Positions 34,745-44,931 of a stretch of DNA of 63,430 nucleotides are shown here, in pieces. Made by a program: the position numbers and the translations under genes. Source of the stretch: an uncultured Bacilli bacterium (lineage in GTDB: Bacteria > Bacillota_I > Bacilli_A > RF39 > UBA660); the NCBI GenBank assembly GCA_934148995.1, contig CAKPDM010000008.1, positions 1 through 63,430 on the forward strand, given 5' to 3'. Each line of letters opens with the position of its first letter. Within the stretch, counting starts at the first letter, position 1. Under the pieces are notes generated by a model, which was given only the letters and a program-made list of their open reading frames with translations, was not told the origin of the DNA and ran no database searches.

Positions 34745-36061
34745 ATGAAAAAAGAGACATTTATTAAGTCCACTATTATCTTAATGATTGGTGGTTTTAT
34801 TACCAAAATACTAGGAATGCTTATTAAAATTGTAATGAGTAGATTAATGGGAAGTGAAGGAATTGGTCTTTATATGTTAGTACTTCCGACTTTTTCACTT
34901 TTTATTGGTCTTGGGCAGTTTGGTCTACCAATTGCTCTATCAAAAATGGTCGCGGAAGATAAAAGAAATAACAAGAAACTGATTTCTTCTTTACTTATTA
35001 CTTCCTTAGTGATTAATATTTTCTTAATTGTTTTTCTAATTCTTTTTGCACCAATTCTTGCTAATAAGTTACTACAAGAAGAAAGAGCTTATCTTCCTAT
35101 TCTTGCTATGGCAGTTGTTATCCCCCTTACTTCTACTTCTTCAATCGTTAGAAGTTACTTTTTCGGCAAGCAAAAAATGTTCCCGCACGTCTTTTCTAAC
35201 TGCTTAGAAGATATTGTCAGACTTGCTCTTATGTTTATTCTTATTCCGCTTTTTCTTCCTAAAGGATTAGAAATAACAGTAACAGTTGTAATTTTATCAA
35301 ATGTAATTAGTGAGTTAACCTCTATTCTTGTTTTATTTTTCTTTCTACCTAAAAATGCTACTTATCGTTTAGAAGAGTTTCATATTAAAAGGTCTTATAT
35401 TAAGGATGCCCTAGATATCAGTATTCCTACTACTCTTTCAAGGCTTATTGGTAGTATCGGCTATTTTTTAGAACCGATTATTTTAACAACCACTTTAAAA
35501 TATACTGGCTATTCATCAGACTTTATTCTTAATCAATATGGTATCTTACAAGGTTATGTCTTACCTTTAGTATTAATTCCTTCTTTCTTTACTTTAGCTA
35601 TATCACAAGCCTTACTACCTGTCATTGCTAAAGCAATTAGTGACAAAAAGATAACCTATACTAAAAATAAGATTAGACAAGCGATTATTTTTTCTTTGTT
35701 AATCGGCATACCAGCTACTATTCTCTTTCTTATAATGCCTACTTTTTTCTTACAAATAATGTATCATACTAATCAAGGTAGTTTATATCTTCAAGTTCTT
35801 GCTCCTATCTGTCTTTTTCAGTATATTCAAGCTCCCCTTGCTTTCTCTTTAGATGCGATGGGAAGAAGTAAAGATAACTTAAAAGCTACTATCTTGGGAA
35901 CAATCATTAGAACTATCACTCTTCTTTTCTTTTCACTTTTAAGAATAGGTCTATGGGGCTATATTATTTCTACTAGTATTCACGTTATTTTTGTTACTAT
36001 TTATAACTATTATCAAGTAAAGAAATATTTAAATAATTTCACCACAATTTCACAGAAATAA
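34745..36061 (+). CDS. spoVB: SpoVB-like MOP-family flippase
   Basis: 438 residues, 12 to 14 membrane helices, MATE/MOP exporter fold with N-terminal FITKILGMLIKIVMSRLMG followed by SEGIG, the SpoVB/MurJ family opening. These proteins flip lipid-linked precursors; SpoVB acts on the peptidoglycan of the spore cortex. AAAGGAG precedes the ATG. It is followed by a two-component system in the same direction, 27 bases away, so the three may share a transcript. Confidence 0.85.
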   Translation: MKKETFIKSTIILMIGGFITKILGMLIKIVMSRLMGSEGIGLYMLVLPTFSLFIGLGQFGLPIALSKMVAEDKRNNKKLISSLLITSLVINIFLIVFLILFAPILANKLLQEERAYLPILAMAVVIPLTSTSSIVRSYFFGKQKMFPHVFSNCLEDIVRLALMFILIPLFLPKGLEITVTVVILSNVISELTSILVLFFFLPKNATYRLEEFHIKRSYIKDALDISIPTTLSRLIGSIGYFLEPIILTTTLKYTGYSSDFILNQYGILQGYVLPLVLIPSFFTLAISQALLPVIAKAISDKKITYTKNKIRQAIIFSLLIGIPATILFLIMPTFFLQIMYHTNQGSLYLQVLAPICLFQYIQAPLAFSLDAMGRSKDNLKATILGTIIRTITLLFFSLLRIGLWGYIISTSIHVIFVTIYNYYQVKKYLNNFTTISQK

Positions 36062-36088
36062 GTTATACTAGCAAGTGAGGTGGTTTAG

Positions 36089-36754
36089 TTGATTAAAATA
36101 TTAGTTGTTGATGATGAAGAATATATAAGAGAGGTTATTGTAGAGTATTTAAATAATGAAGGTTATTTAACCACTCAAGCAGAAGATGGAAAAGAAGCGA
36201 AAGAGTTAATAGAAAAGGAAAAGTTCGATTTAATGATTCTAGATATAATGATGCCAGATATGGATGGTTTTACACTCTTAGAAGAATTAGATAATAGTAA
36301 TAAAGTTCCTACTATCATTTTATCAGCACGCGGAGAAGAAATTGATAAATTAACTGGTTTTGATAAAGGAATAGATGACTATCTTTGTAAACCGTTTTCT
36401 CCTAAAGAATTAGTAGCAAGAGTTAAAGCTATTTTAAACCGTGTTTCGACCAAAAAAGAAAATTATCGTTATAAAGATTTATTTGTGAATTTTCTAGAAC
36501 ACACCATTACTATTAAAGATGAAGGAATCTATCTTACTCCAAAAGAATTTGAGTTACTAGAATATTTTATTCAAAACAGAAAGATTGCTATTAATCGTGA
36601 AAAGTTATTAAAATACATCTGGGGTTATGACTTCTTTGGTGATGATAGAACAGTTGATACCCATATCAAAATGCTTAGAAATCATCTTGGTGAATATCGT
36701 GATTTAATTGAAACTGTTCGTGGAATAGGATACCGTTTTAATGATGAAAAATAG
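36089..36754 (+). CDS. OmpR-type response regulator
   Basis: 221 residues, TTG start behind GAGGTGG. Receiver with Asp52 in MILDIMMPDMDG and Lys in YLCKPFSP; winged helix at about 125-221 (LTPKEFELLEYF, VRGIGYRF). It works with the kinase that overlaps its end by 14 bases. Confidence 0.95.
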   Translation: MIKILVVDDEEYIREVIVEYLNNEGYLTTQAEDGKEAKELIEKEKFDLMILDIMMPDMDGFTLLEELDNSNKVPTIILSARGEEIDKLTGFDKGIDDYLCKPFSPKELVARVKAILNRVSTKKENYRYKDLFVNFLEHTITIKDEGIYLTPKEFELLEYFIQNRKIAINREKLLKYIWGYDFFGDDRTVDTHIKMLRNHLGEYRDLIETVRGIGYRFNDEK

Positions 36755-38123
36755 TTTAAGAAGTAAGATATGGCAATATCTAATTATTTTTTCCTTAATA
36801 ATTATCGTTTTTCTCTGGCTCTTTCAAGTAATTTTTATCAATAAGTATTATCAATATACCAAAACAAAAGATATAAAACAGATTGCTACTAAATTACTTA
36901 CTGGTTATAAAAGAGAAAATATTTATAATACATTAGATGAAATTTCTTATCAGGAAAATTTATGTATTGAAATAACTTCTAGCAATTCTACTTTATATCG
37001 TTCTAGTTCTAGTGGCAATTGCCTATTTAGTAAAAGTTTGTTAAAAGAAGCATTTATTAATAGTAATCAAAAAGAAGAAACTTATAACTTACAAAACCCG
37101 CAGTTTGCTAATAAAACGATTTTAGAAGCAATTAAGTTAGATGATAATTTATATGCTTTCTTATCTACTTCCTTAGAACCGCTTGATTCAACTGCTAAGA
37201 TTCTAAAAGAGCAATTAACAATTATTAGTATTTTGATTCTCTCTTCTTCCTTATTAATTGGTTATTTTATTTCTAAAAGATTATCTAACCCAATTGTTGA
37301 TATTTCTAGGAAAGCTTCTTTAATTGCTAAAGGAAAGATGAAAAAAGAATTCAATAGTAATAGTGATATCTTAGAGATTAAGGACTTAAATAATTCTTTA
37401 AATGAAATGATGATTGAACTTTCTAAGACTGAGGAGTTAGAAAGAGATTTACTAGCAAATGTTTCACATGACTTAAAGACTCCTCTTACAATGATTAAAG
37501 CTTATGCTGAAATGGTAAGAGATTTAACTTATAATAATAAAGAAAAACGTGATGCTAATTTAAATATCATTATTGAGGAGACTGATCGACTAGCTCTTTT
37601 AGTTAATGATATTTTAACTCTTTCAAAACTACAACAATCAATGGATAATTTAAATATCGAAGAATTTGATTTAATTATGTTAGTTAATAACATTTTAAAA
37701 AGATTTACTATCTATCAAGAAAAGTATAATTATATAATTAAGTTCAAACATACTAATATTAAGAAATTAATTATAAAAGCTGATCAAAAGAAGATTGAAC
37801 AAGTTCTCTACAATTTAATTATCAATGCTATCAACTACACTGGTGATGATATGAAAGTTATTGTTAATATTTCTAAGGTTGATGATAGATATAAGGTTGA
37901 AGTCATTGATAGCGGTAAAGGTATTGATGAAAAAGATTTAGAAAATATCTTTGATAAATATTACAAATCAGCGAAGAAACATAAAAGAAATCTATATGGT
38001 ACTGGACTAGGTTTATCTATTGTTAAAAATATTTTTATTCTTCATAATTATGAGTATGGTGTAACCACAAAAAAAGGAAAAGGTACTAGCTTTTACTTCT
38101 ATATTAACGAAGTAAAGGAGTAA
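36741..38123 (+). CDS. Sensor histidine kinase
   Basis: 460 residues. Helix about 11-33, outside domain 34-155, helix about 158-178, HAMP, then HisKA with His243 in VSHDLKTP, N box NAINYTGDD, and G boxes DSGKGID and GTGLGLSI. A complete kinase. The outside domain has two Cys (about 75 and 94). Paired with the response regulator upstream. Confidence 0.95.
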   Translation: MMKNSLRSKIWQYLIIFSLIIIVFLWLFQVIFINKYYQYTKTKDIKQIATKLLTGYKRENIYNTLDEISYQENLCIEITSSNSTLYRSSSSGNCLFSKSLLKEAFINSNQKEETYNLQNPQFANKTILEAIKLDDNLYAFLSTSLEPLDSTAKILKEQLTIISILILSSSLLIGYFISKRLSNPIVDISRKASLIAKGKMKKEFNSNSDILEIKDLNNSLNEMMIELSKTEELERDLLANVSHDLKTPLTMIKAYAEMVRDLTYNNKEKRDANLNIIIEETDRLALLVNDILTLSKLQQSMDNLNIEEFDLIMLVNNILKRFTIYQEKYNYIIKFKHTNIKKLIIKADQKKIEQVLYNLIINAINYTGDDMKVIVNISKVDDRYKVEVIDSGKGIDEKDLENIFDKYYKSAKKHKRNLYGTGLGLSIVKNIFILHNYEYGVTTKKGKGTSFYFYINEVKE

Positions 38124-38214
38124 CTTTTCCTTTATTAAAAAAGTCATCACTATCTCAGACCTATGTTAAACTATGGGCGATGTAGAACAAGGTGGTAAAG
38201 AGACATACGATGAC

Positions 38215-38236
38215 TAGAAGTTGTATACAACTTCTA
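38215..38236. repeat. 22-base perfect palindrome
   Basis: TAGAAGTTGTA followed by its exact reverse complement, in the gap between two converging genes. It could be an operator or a hairpin; there is no T run, so not a standard terminator. Confidence 0.6.
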
Positions 38237-38274
38237 CCAATAATATATACCATATTCTAAAAATATACAAGTAT

Positions 38275-40059
38275 CTAGTTAGTAATTATTTTATAAGGAG
38301 AGATAGAAGTACCATCTCCCTTTTCTATTTTGACATCGGCTTGCAAATTTATAACTGGTCTTACTCCATAGCCAAATGAAACATCAAAACTTGGAGTAAG
38401 ACTTCCATCAGATCGTAAATTGAAGTTAACGGCAACTAAATAGTCAATGGTAAATACTGAAGGAGACATTGTATGATAGTCATAACCATTGTAAAGATAA
38501 TATTTTTTATTTGCAGTACGTATACTTGCTCCCGCCATAACAGTTTCATCAGCAGTTATTAATCCTACCGGATAATCTAGTTTAGCAATATCGTTATTCA
38601 TCCTAAATTTATCTGACATTTGACTGCATTTCAAACTAGGTAACTTCTTTGTATACAACCTATCATAAACACTATAGATTGTTCCTTCTAATTGATAACC
38701 TGAACCACTAAATAAGCTTCTATCGTTACAAAAAGTATTATCACTTATACTAGTAGCATATTGCAAAAGATTAGTTGCATACCAATTGTCAACCTTTGAT
38801 TTAATAGTTGAGTTTACCGTATTAAATAGAGTATCATTATAGCTATTACTTCGATAGTAGACTGGCTGAATCAACATTGTATTATTACTTACGTAACCAA
38901 CAACTCTATAAATTTGTTGATAACAATTCCAACCTAAACAAGTGTACAATTTTTTATTAACTATCTCGTCATGATCGTCTTTCCAATTTAACTGTTTTAT
39001 TTGACCAGATAATGAGAATTTAAGATTAGAAGGATTAACTACATAGTCTGTGCCAAAACTATAAGTATTGGTATTAGTAAAAATCGAATATTTTATATTA
39101 AGGTTATCATCATGTAAAGAAAAATCGGCACCATACATATAACCTATGTAATTAGGAACAGCATTATTATAATTATATGGAGAATTCCCTATAGTGGTAG
39201 CAATACCTGTATCATTAGTTTTCTTTCCAGCATAGATCATTCTAATACTCCCGTCGCCATTTTGACGAATAATTCGCCACATAAATCCTGCAAATGAGAC
39301 ATAATTATTTTTCACTGCTCCGCGGTAATAATAACTTGCTCCATCGTCATCTTCTGCCATAAATAATCCTTCATCAGTTGCTGCTGTTTTTGAAAAGTCC
39401 GGGGTACCTTTTGCTACTATGTTTTGTTTAGCAGTTTCTACACTAGATTCATGATTATTCATTACTAGCATACAATCTGATAATTTTGTAAAACCATTTC
39501 TTACACAATAATCGTCTGCCTGTGATAATACTACTTTTAATTTTCCAAAATAATATTTTCCCATTGCACTATTATCTGCATCTATTGACAACCATATTCT
39601 TAAATTTAATTTATCTGTCGACTTACTCTCTATTGTTCCGGTATATAATTCTGTCGATGAAGATGATAAATTACCATTTTTTAAAGAATCACTATCATTT
39701 GATAGATTGTATCTTACATAGTTATAAGGTATTAACGCACAATCATTTCCACATTTATTCTTTGCACCAGCATCATCCTCTAAATAAATAGTATATTTTA
39801 AATCTGTTACTGCATTATTCACTAAGGAAAAACTATATGGAACATTTTTCATTCCATCGCTATCTTCCGTTGGAATAGCATTATCCAAACTTATATCTCT
39901 AGATCCAGACTCATCTAATTTAACTTCTAAATCTCCAACTTGATAAATTATTTTTTCATTATCACCAACTACGTTTTTTTGAAGTAGTGCATAACTTACT
40001 CCTAAGATAATTAGCACTACTAATATCAAACTCATTATTAAAATATATTTCTTTTTCAT
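38275..40059 (-). CDS. CalY/TasA-like secreted surface protein, copy 1
   Basis: 594 residues. A signal anchor (about 4-27, ending GVSYALLQ) is followed by a CalY/TasA-like beta domain (VGDLEVKLDESGS, TEDSDGM, near 40-180), then a linker and a large C-terminal domain from about 230 with YYYRGAVKNNYVSFAGFMWRI and the closing GYGVRPVINL, the pattern of a repeated surface domain in gut Bacilli. It is closely related, over its whole length, to the protein at 55,414-57,198. Several Cys pairs suggest disulfides. The gene has a conserved leader with a ten-base poly-G tract and a terminator. Role at the cell surface is inference. Confidence 0.85.
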   Translation of the reverse strand: MKKKYILIMSLILVVLIILGVSYALLQKNVVGDNEKIIYQVGDLEVKLDESGSRDISLDNAIPTEDSDGMKNVPYSFSLVNNAVTDLKYTIYLEDDAGAKNKCGNDCALIPYNYVRYNLSNDSDSLKNGNLSSSSTELYTGTIESKSTDKLNLRIWLSIDADNSAMGKYYFGKLKVVLSQADDYCVRNGFTKLSDCMLVMNNHESSVETAKQNIVAKGTPDFSKTAATDEGLFMAEDDDGASYYYRGAVKNNYVSFAGFMWRIIRQNGDGSIRMIYAGKKTNDTGIATTIGNSPYNYNNAVPNYIGYMYGADFSLHDDNLNIKYSIFTNTNTYSFGTDYVVNPSNLKFSLSGQIKQLNWKDDHDEIVNKKLYTCLGWNCYQQIYRVVGYVSNNTMLIQPVYYRSNSYNDTLFNTVNSTIKSKVDNWYATNLLQYATSISDNTFCNDRSLFSGSGYQLEGTIYSVYDRLYTKKLPSLKCSQMSDKFRMNNDIAKLDYPVGLITADETVMAGASIRTANKKYYLYNGYDYHTMSPSVFTIDYLVAVNFNLRSDGSLTPSFDVSFGYGVRPVINLQADVKIEKGDGTSISPYKIITN

Positions 40060-40200
40060 CTTACTACCTTTCCTCTCTTTAAATGCAAAAAACAGAATAA
40101 GATTTTTCCTATTCCGTTATTTTTACACTATGAAAGAAAGTAGTTTTACTACTTAGTACTAATAAGTACCCCCCCCCCAGGTTAATTTTTGGTTAACTTT
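40060..40200 (-). promoter_or_regulatory. Poly-G leader with terminator, copy 1
   Basis: On the minus strand, in order: a TTAAC inverted repeat, ten G (40,169-40,178), hairpin GTACT / AGTAC, hairpin AGTAGT / ACTACT, an intrinsic terminator (GGAATAGG / CTTATTCT with six T, 40,087-40,115), then GAGAGGAAAGG and the ATG. Nearly the same 150 bases precede the paralogue at 57,198. The terminator before the start codon points to attenuation; the homopolymer is a candidate phase-variable tract. Confidence 0.65.
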
Positions 40201-40231
40201 TATCATAAAATTACCTACTTTCTATTTTTTA

Positions 40232-42289
40232 CTATGCTGCTTTGTTTTGAATTTCAGCAGTTGGAAGCAATACATCACTCTTTGCTAAAGCTTTTACATC
40301 AGCAACCGCTTGTTTAATTCTTATAGCAGAAGAATTATTATTATTTACTCCTGTTTCTATTGATTGTTCATATAATTTTGAATTCTCACTAGTTGGATCA
40401 AGATAATCATAATCAAAATTTTTAATTACTGATTGTAACAAATTATCATTAGATAATAGAGCGTTTTTCATATCTTCTGCTGAGAATACGTTCTTAGATA
40501 GTTCATCCTTAACAAAAGATAAAATTTGTTGCATACGATCAACATATCCAGGATCCTCAGCTGCTTTCTTACCACTACCTGCAAAAGATTTAATCATATT
40601 TTCAAGTAGTAAAGAAGTATAATTATTTGGTTTAACACTGCTAGCCATCGCCCTTGCATTATAACTAGAAGTAAACCTATTAGCTTCTCCCGTTTTTAAA
40701 TAATGAGTTAGAGCAAATATACCTTGCCCATCTCTATACTGATTATCAGAAATAGCTGCTGCCATATTTAAATCAAAGATAGCATTAACATTTTGATATA
40801 AAGGGGCTTTATCCTCTTCTATCTTGACATCATTATTACCACTAGTATTAACACTCATTAATTCTTTTTTTCTAGTTTCGATATAATCACTAAGCTTTTG
40901 ATAGTTAGTAGTTATCGTACTTGGTGCTACTGGTTCTTCTTGTTTAGCTGGCTCTTGGACTTCTACTGCTACTACTGGAGGAACAGTAGTTACTTCAGCC
41001 TCTTTATGTTCTTCTGAGAAATTTAAAACTAATTCTTCTACTTTTTTAGGTCCATAAATAACTGTTAAAACATCTTTAGTAGTTATTTCATTGGAAACAG
41101 TATCATCAGATAAACGAACCATCAATTTTCTCTTTTCTTTAGTTGCATCATCTATTAAAGAAGTATCATTTAAAGTATCAGAATATAATTGTTTTATAGG
41201 AGTGTCATTATAAATGATACCAGGGAATTTATCACTTGGTTTACCATTTAAGATTGGAGAAATATCTTCAATAAAATCAAGTTGACCTTTTAAAATCTTT
41301 TCCATTTCTAAAAGACGAGTTTTATATTGAGCGATTGCATCATCTATTTCTTTAGTCATCTGTTTCTTATAGATCATCTCTACATATCTTGTATATTCGT
41401 TCAAATTATAATAAACAATAACATTGTTAACAATTATCTTTAAATTTTTATCCGTTTCTTCTTGATTCATTACAAAGTTAGTAAACGTCTTAAATTCTTG
41501 CTCTTCTGATAAGACTGTATTATTATCTTCAACAATAGCATAATAATAGCTGCCATCTTCTAGCTTATACCTAGCATATATAAGATTATCCACTTTCTTG
41601 TAATCTTTATCAACTATTTGATCATTTATTTTATCAAATAAATCAAAAGTTTGCTCCTTAGATTCTGCTTTTAAAGTCGCTATTTCTTTTGCTTCTTTAT
41701 CTTTTGCAATTATTCTCTTTTCTTCATCTAATAATAGAGTAAGATTTGCTAACTTATTGGTGTCATCTGATGCTAAAGCCCTTTTATATAGGTCCACTAA
41801 AGGAAGTAAATTACTATCTACATTAGTGTCTGTTTCAACGTAAGAATTATCTATTTTGGTAAATAAATCATTTACAGAAGAAACAAGTTCTGCAAGCTTT
41901 TTATTATCATCATTCTTGGTCATTTCTTTCTGTAAGTTAGCAGAAAATTCTTTATATAAAGTAAAATACTTTTTTAAAACTTCTTCTAAATTTTCCTTAC
42001 TCTTATCACTTTCTTTATTTGTAAGTTCTTGTGCTTGCTCTTTATATTTTGCAAAATCCTCTGAACTAACAATTCCATCACCTTTCAATAGCAGTTGGTT
42101 GAAATAGCCATTCGCTTGAACTAGGTAATTAGAAAGAGCATCAATATATCCCTTTTCTAAAGAATTACTATTTTCTGCTAAAAATGTATTAATCTCACTA
42201 ATTTTTTCATCCGTTAGATAGCTAGGAGATGAAAGTCTAACTTGTTCTTTACTATTTTCGCCATCCAACAGAACTGATAATCTACCCAT
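40232..42289 (-). CDS. Unknown large protein of envelope cluster
   Basis: 685 residues from the ATG at 42289, chosen for GGGTGA five bases upstream. Mostly helical and charged, with coiled-coil-like stretches in the first 380 residues, a Pro/Val/Glu-rich linker near 430-460 and a C-terminal helical domain. No signal peptide or membrane helix. No family recognised. It follows the 851-residue gene after a terminator (42,346-42,367), so it may have its own promoter or depend on read-through. Confidence 0.7.
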   Translation of the reverse strand: MGRLSVLLDGENSKEQVRLSSPSYLTDEKISEINTFLAENSNSLEKGYIDALSNYLVQANGYFNQLLLKGDGIVSSEDFAKYKEQAQELTNKESDKSKENLEEVLKKYFTLYKEFSANLQKEMTKNDDNKKLAELVSSVNDLFTKIDNSYVETDTNVDSNLLPLVDLYKRALASDDTNKLANLTLLLDEEKRIIAKDKEAKEIATLKAESKEQTFDLFDKINDQIVDKDYKKVDNLIYARYKLEDGSYYYAIVEDNNTVLSEEQEFKTFTNFVMNQEETDKNLKIIVNNVIVYYNLNEYTRYVEMIYKKQMTKEIDDAIAQYKTRLLEMEKILKGQLDFIEDISPILNGKPSDKFPGIIYNDTPIKQLYSDTLNDTSLIDDATKEKRKLMVRLSDDTVSNEITTKDVLTVIYGPKKVEELVLNFSEEHKEAEVTTVPPVVAVEVQEPAKQEEPVAPSTITTNYQKLSDYIETRKKELMSVNTSGNNDVKIEEDKAPLYQNVNAIFDLNMAAAISDNQYRDGQGIFALTHYLKTGEANRFTSSYNARAMASSVKPNNYTSLLLENMIKSFAGSGKKAAEDPGYVDRMQQILSFVKDELSKNVFSAEDMKNALLSNDNLLQSVIKNFDYDYLDPTSENSKLYEQSIETGVNNNNSSAIRIKQAVADVKALAKSDVLLPTAEIQNKAA

Positions 42290-42345
42290 TTTATTCACCC
42301 ACTATTCTCTATTCTAGTAAAAGTATAACACAATTTTAAAACAAA

Positions 42346-42367
42346 AAAAAGGGAAAAATCCCTTAAA
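42346..42367 (-). terminator. Terminator after the 851-residue gene
   Basis: Minus strand AAGGG / CCCTT stem with a T-rich loop and eight T. The stop codon of the gene lies at its base. Confidence 0.75.
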
Positions 42368-44918
42368 TATTGTATTGCGTTGTCTTAACTTCTTGGTTAG
42401 TATCATCAATCACTTCAACATGCCAAGTATTTGTTTCTTTATCATAAACTGGTATCGCATTAATACCACTTTCATTGTAAGCTACAATTTGATCAACTGT
42501 GCTTGCTGAGTCTGCTGAAGCGGCTAATTCTTCTAAATCAAGAGATTCTTCGGCAGTTTCATCATAGATATCTGAATCTGACGTTTCGTCATAAATTGGC
42601 ACTTCTTCAATAGCGGCTTCTTCAGGTTCTGAGTATGAAACTGTATCATAATTTTCTTCTGCTGGAGCTGCTACTTCATCTGTTTGCGTTGTTGTGTCTT
42701 CTTGATAAGTAGGCACTTCTTCTGTAGCAGTTTCTGCTGATTCGATAGAAATATCAGTAACACTTCCATCAATTACGTTAGAACCATCAATTAAATATTC
42801 ATCATCAATAGTCCAACCATCTGGTACTTGGGCATAACCACCATTACTAATAGTGTCATTCATATCATTAACAATCTCTTCTTCAGATTCAAAAACTTGA
42901 TTATCATCTACTGTTACTTCAGGAGTTGTTGTATCTGGTGCTGGCTCTGGAGTAATTTCACCTGTGCCTTCATCTGACTCGATAATTTGATCTGACCACG
43001 AGTTATCTGTTTCTTCTTTAGATTCCTCTGGTGTCTCAACAGGAGTTTCAACAACTTCTTCTTCGGCAACACCAACACTATCATCTAACTCTGGAGTGAA
43101 AACTGTATCAGCAGTAGAACTATCATCAACATACTCGTAATTACTATTATCATCATAAGTATAATAATCATTTGAATCATAATAAGTATAATTACTACTT
43201 GTCTCTACTGGCGCAGGTGTAGCAGTTGGGATTGGAGTAGCAGTAGGAGTTGGTGTTACTTCTACTACTTTTTCCTTTGCAGGAAGTTTTTTATTTTCTT
43301 GATATAATGCCGTATCTTTAATATTTCTTTCGTCATCTATTACATATAAGTCTTGCGAATTTAAGTCATCAGCAATAACTTTCATGTACATCTCATAACT
43401 TGGTGTAATATTTTCTACTACATTAATTGAATTTCTTGCAGCAAAAATATTTTCTGTGACTACCTCTTTATAAGCTGTACTTAATTCTTTCATTTTATCT
43501 TTAGAAATTGCATTATCGTAATTGCAACCCTTAGTTCTATCATAGAAGCTTCTAATTAATGGCATAGTTGCAATATACTTAGGATTGCTTCTGAATAAAT
43601 CTTCTTTCTTATAGCTTTCACTATCAACAATATAATCAGTTTTAATTTCACTTAAGATTTTCTCAGCTTTAGCAATCTTTTCATCTTTGTTTGTAGTATT
43701 ATTCAAATCGATGATTAGATTTTCATATTTCTGATAAAAGGCTTTTTGATCGCTATCAGTTAAAGTATCAGCAAAACCACTTGATGCAGTTTGAACAGTT
43801 GCTAATTGTTTTAATACACTATTAACTTTTTGATAGTTTTTGTAAACTGTATCAGCGTCATAATAAGTTGAAACATTAGTTACGTCTTTTCCAAATTGAC
43901 TTCCTAGTAAAGCCATCTCATAAGCCGTAAAGTTATCAGTATCAAGTCCTAAACGACTATTTTTGCTTACATCTATATAGTTTCTAGCAAAACCATTAAA
44001 TTTAGCAAGATTAGCTTTAAAGTTTCTCATATATTCTTTAGTAGTATCACTACCTTGACTAGATAAGTAAGCTTCAAAATTATCTGGAATAGTAGTAGCT
44101 GTTGGTTCAGGTGTTACAGTTACTTCATTATCATAATATTCTATTGGTGGATCTTGTAGCTCATCATCCTCAGTGCTATTACTGTTACTATAAGTAGCAC
44201 CATCCAAATAAAGATCAGATGTGTTTCCGCTCTTACTGCCACAAGCCTTGATTGAAGCACCTACTGCGGCTACAATTCCTAGACCAATTAGTATTTTTTT
44301 AATACGTAATTTCTTAATATTTAGTTTCTCGGCTACTTTTTTAGCTATTTTTTCAAGACTTGCTAAAAACTTAGGTTCTTCTGGCATGACTTTATCAGCA
44401 TCTTCTTCAGCTTCAGTTTTCTCTTCTTCGGCCTCTGTTTTTTCACCTTCAGCTTCTGCAATTTCTTCTTTATTGCCATCATCTGATTCAGTCTTTGGAT
44501 CATCAATACCTTCTTTGAAGTTTTTCAAAGACTCTGTACTGCCCTGTTTCTGAGATTCAGGTTCTTCTTGTAATACCTTGGCGAAATCTATTTCTTCACG
44601 TTTGAAAATTCGCCTTTTACCATCCAAATTTAATAAACTCTTATTATTTATCCTAACATTATAGTTTTCTTCTAAATGCTTACGAAAATCGTCATTACTC
44701 ATTTGAACATGTAGATTATCAGAATTAATTAAATCTTCAGTAGTATATATTTTATTTGCATTAGCAAACTTCTTTAATTCTTCCAATCCGTCATTATAAT
44801 TTCTAAGAATGGAAAAAGTAATTTTTCCATCTTTTTCTTTGACTGTACAATACATGTATATGTCTTTACCATTTTCATCTACTTCACGAAACTGATAATA
44901 TTCTAAATATTTATCCAT
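42363..44918 (-). CDS. Unknown 851-residue membrane protein with Thr/Pro-rich outer part
   Basis: The first 190 residues are soluble, with an acidic Glu/Ala repeat (KTEAEEEKTEAEE) near 155-172. A membrane helix lies at about 208-225 (ILIGLGIVAAVGASIKAC). The remainder is probably outside: a helical domain to about 560, a TPTPTATP-type Pro/Thr linker, then about 270 residues rich in Asp, Glu, Ser and Tyr. No sortase motif is evident. GGGGTGA precedes the ATG. It starts 13 bases after the next gene's stop, so the two are an operon. Confidence 0.75.
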   Translation of the reverse strand: MDKYLEYYQFREVDENGKDIYMYCTVKEKDGKITFSILRNYNDGLEELKKFANANKIYTTEDLINSDNLHVQMSNDDFRKHLEENYNVRINNKSLLNLDGKRRIFKREEIDFAKVLQEEPESQKQGSTESLKNFKEGIDDPKTESDDGNKEEIAEAEGEKTEAEEEKTEAEEDADKVMPEEPKFLASLEKIAKKVAEKLNIKKLRIKKILIGLGIVAAVGASIKACGSKSGNTSDLYLDGATYSNSNSTEDDELQDPPIEYYDNEVTVTPEPTATTIPDNFEAYLSSQGSDTTKEYMRNFKANLAKFNGFARNYIDVSKNSRLGLDTDNFTAYEMALLGSQFGKDVTNVSTYYDADTVYKNYQKVNSVLKQLATVQTASSGFADTLTDSDQKAFYQKYENLIIDLNNTTNKDEKIAKAEKILSEIKTDYIVDSESYKKEDLFRSNPKYIATMPLIRSFYDRTKGCNYDNAISKDKMKELSTAYKEVVTENIFAARNSINVVENITPSYEMYMKVIADDLNSQDLYVIDDERNIKDTALYQENKKLPAKEKVVEVTPTPTATPIPTATPAPVETSSNYTYYDSNDYYTYDDNSNYEYVDDSSTADTVFTPELDDSVGVAEEEVVETPVETPEESKEETDNSWSDQIIESDEGTGEITPEPAPDTTTPEVTVDDNQVFESEEEIVNDMNDTISNGGYAQVPDGWTIDDEYLIDGSNVIDGSVTDISIESAETATEEVPTYQEDTTTQTDEVAAPAEENYDTVSYSEPEEAAIEEVPIYDETSDSDIYDETAEESLDLEELAASADSASTVDQIVAYNESGINAIPVYDKETNTWHVEVIDDTNQEVKTTQYNI

Positions 44919-44931
44919 AAATATTTCACCC

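Noticed and set aside
40169..40178. Sequencing error in a homopolymer as the only explanation for the poly-G tract
   Set aside because: A G tract of nearly the same length occurs at the same place in both independent leaders, so the tract is real even if its exact length may be uncertain.
40087..40200. c-di-GMP riboswitch before the surface genes, given the GGDEF gene in the window
   Set aside because: The GEMM core and tetraloop-receptor elements are absent; the leader is dominated by the G tract and simple hairpins.
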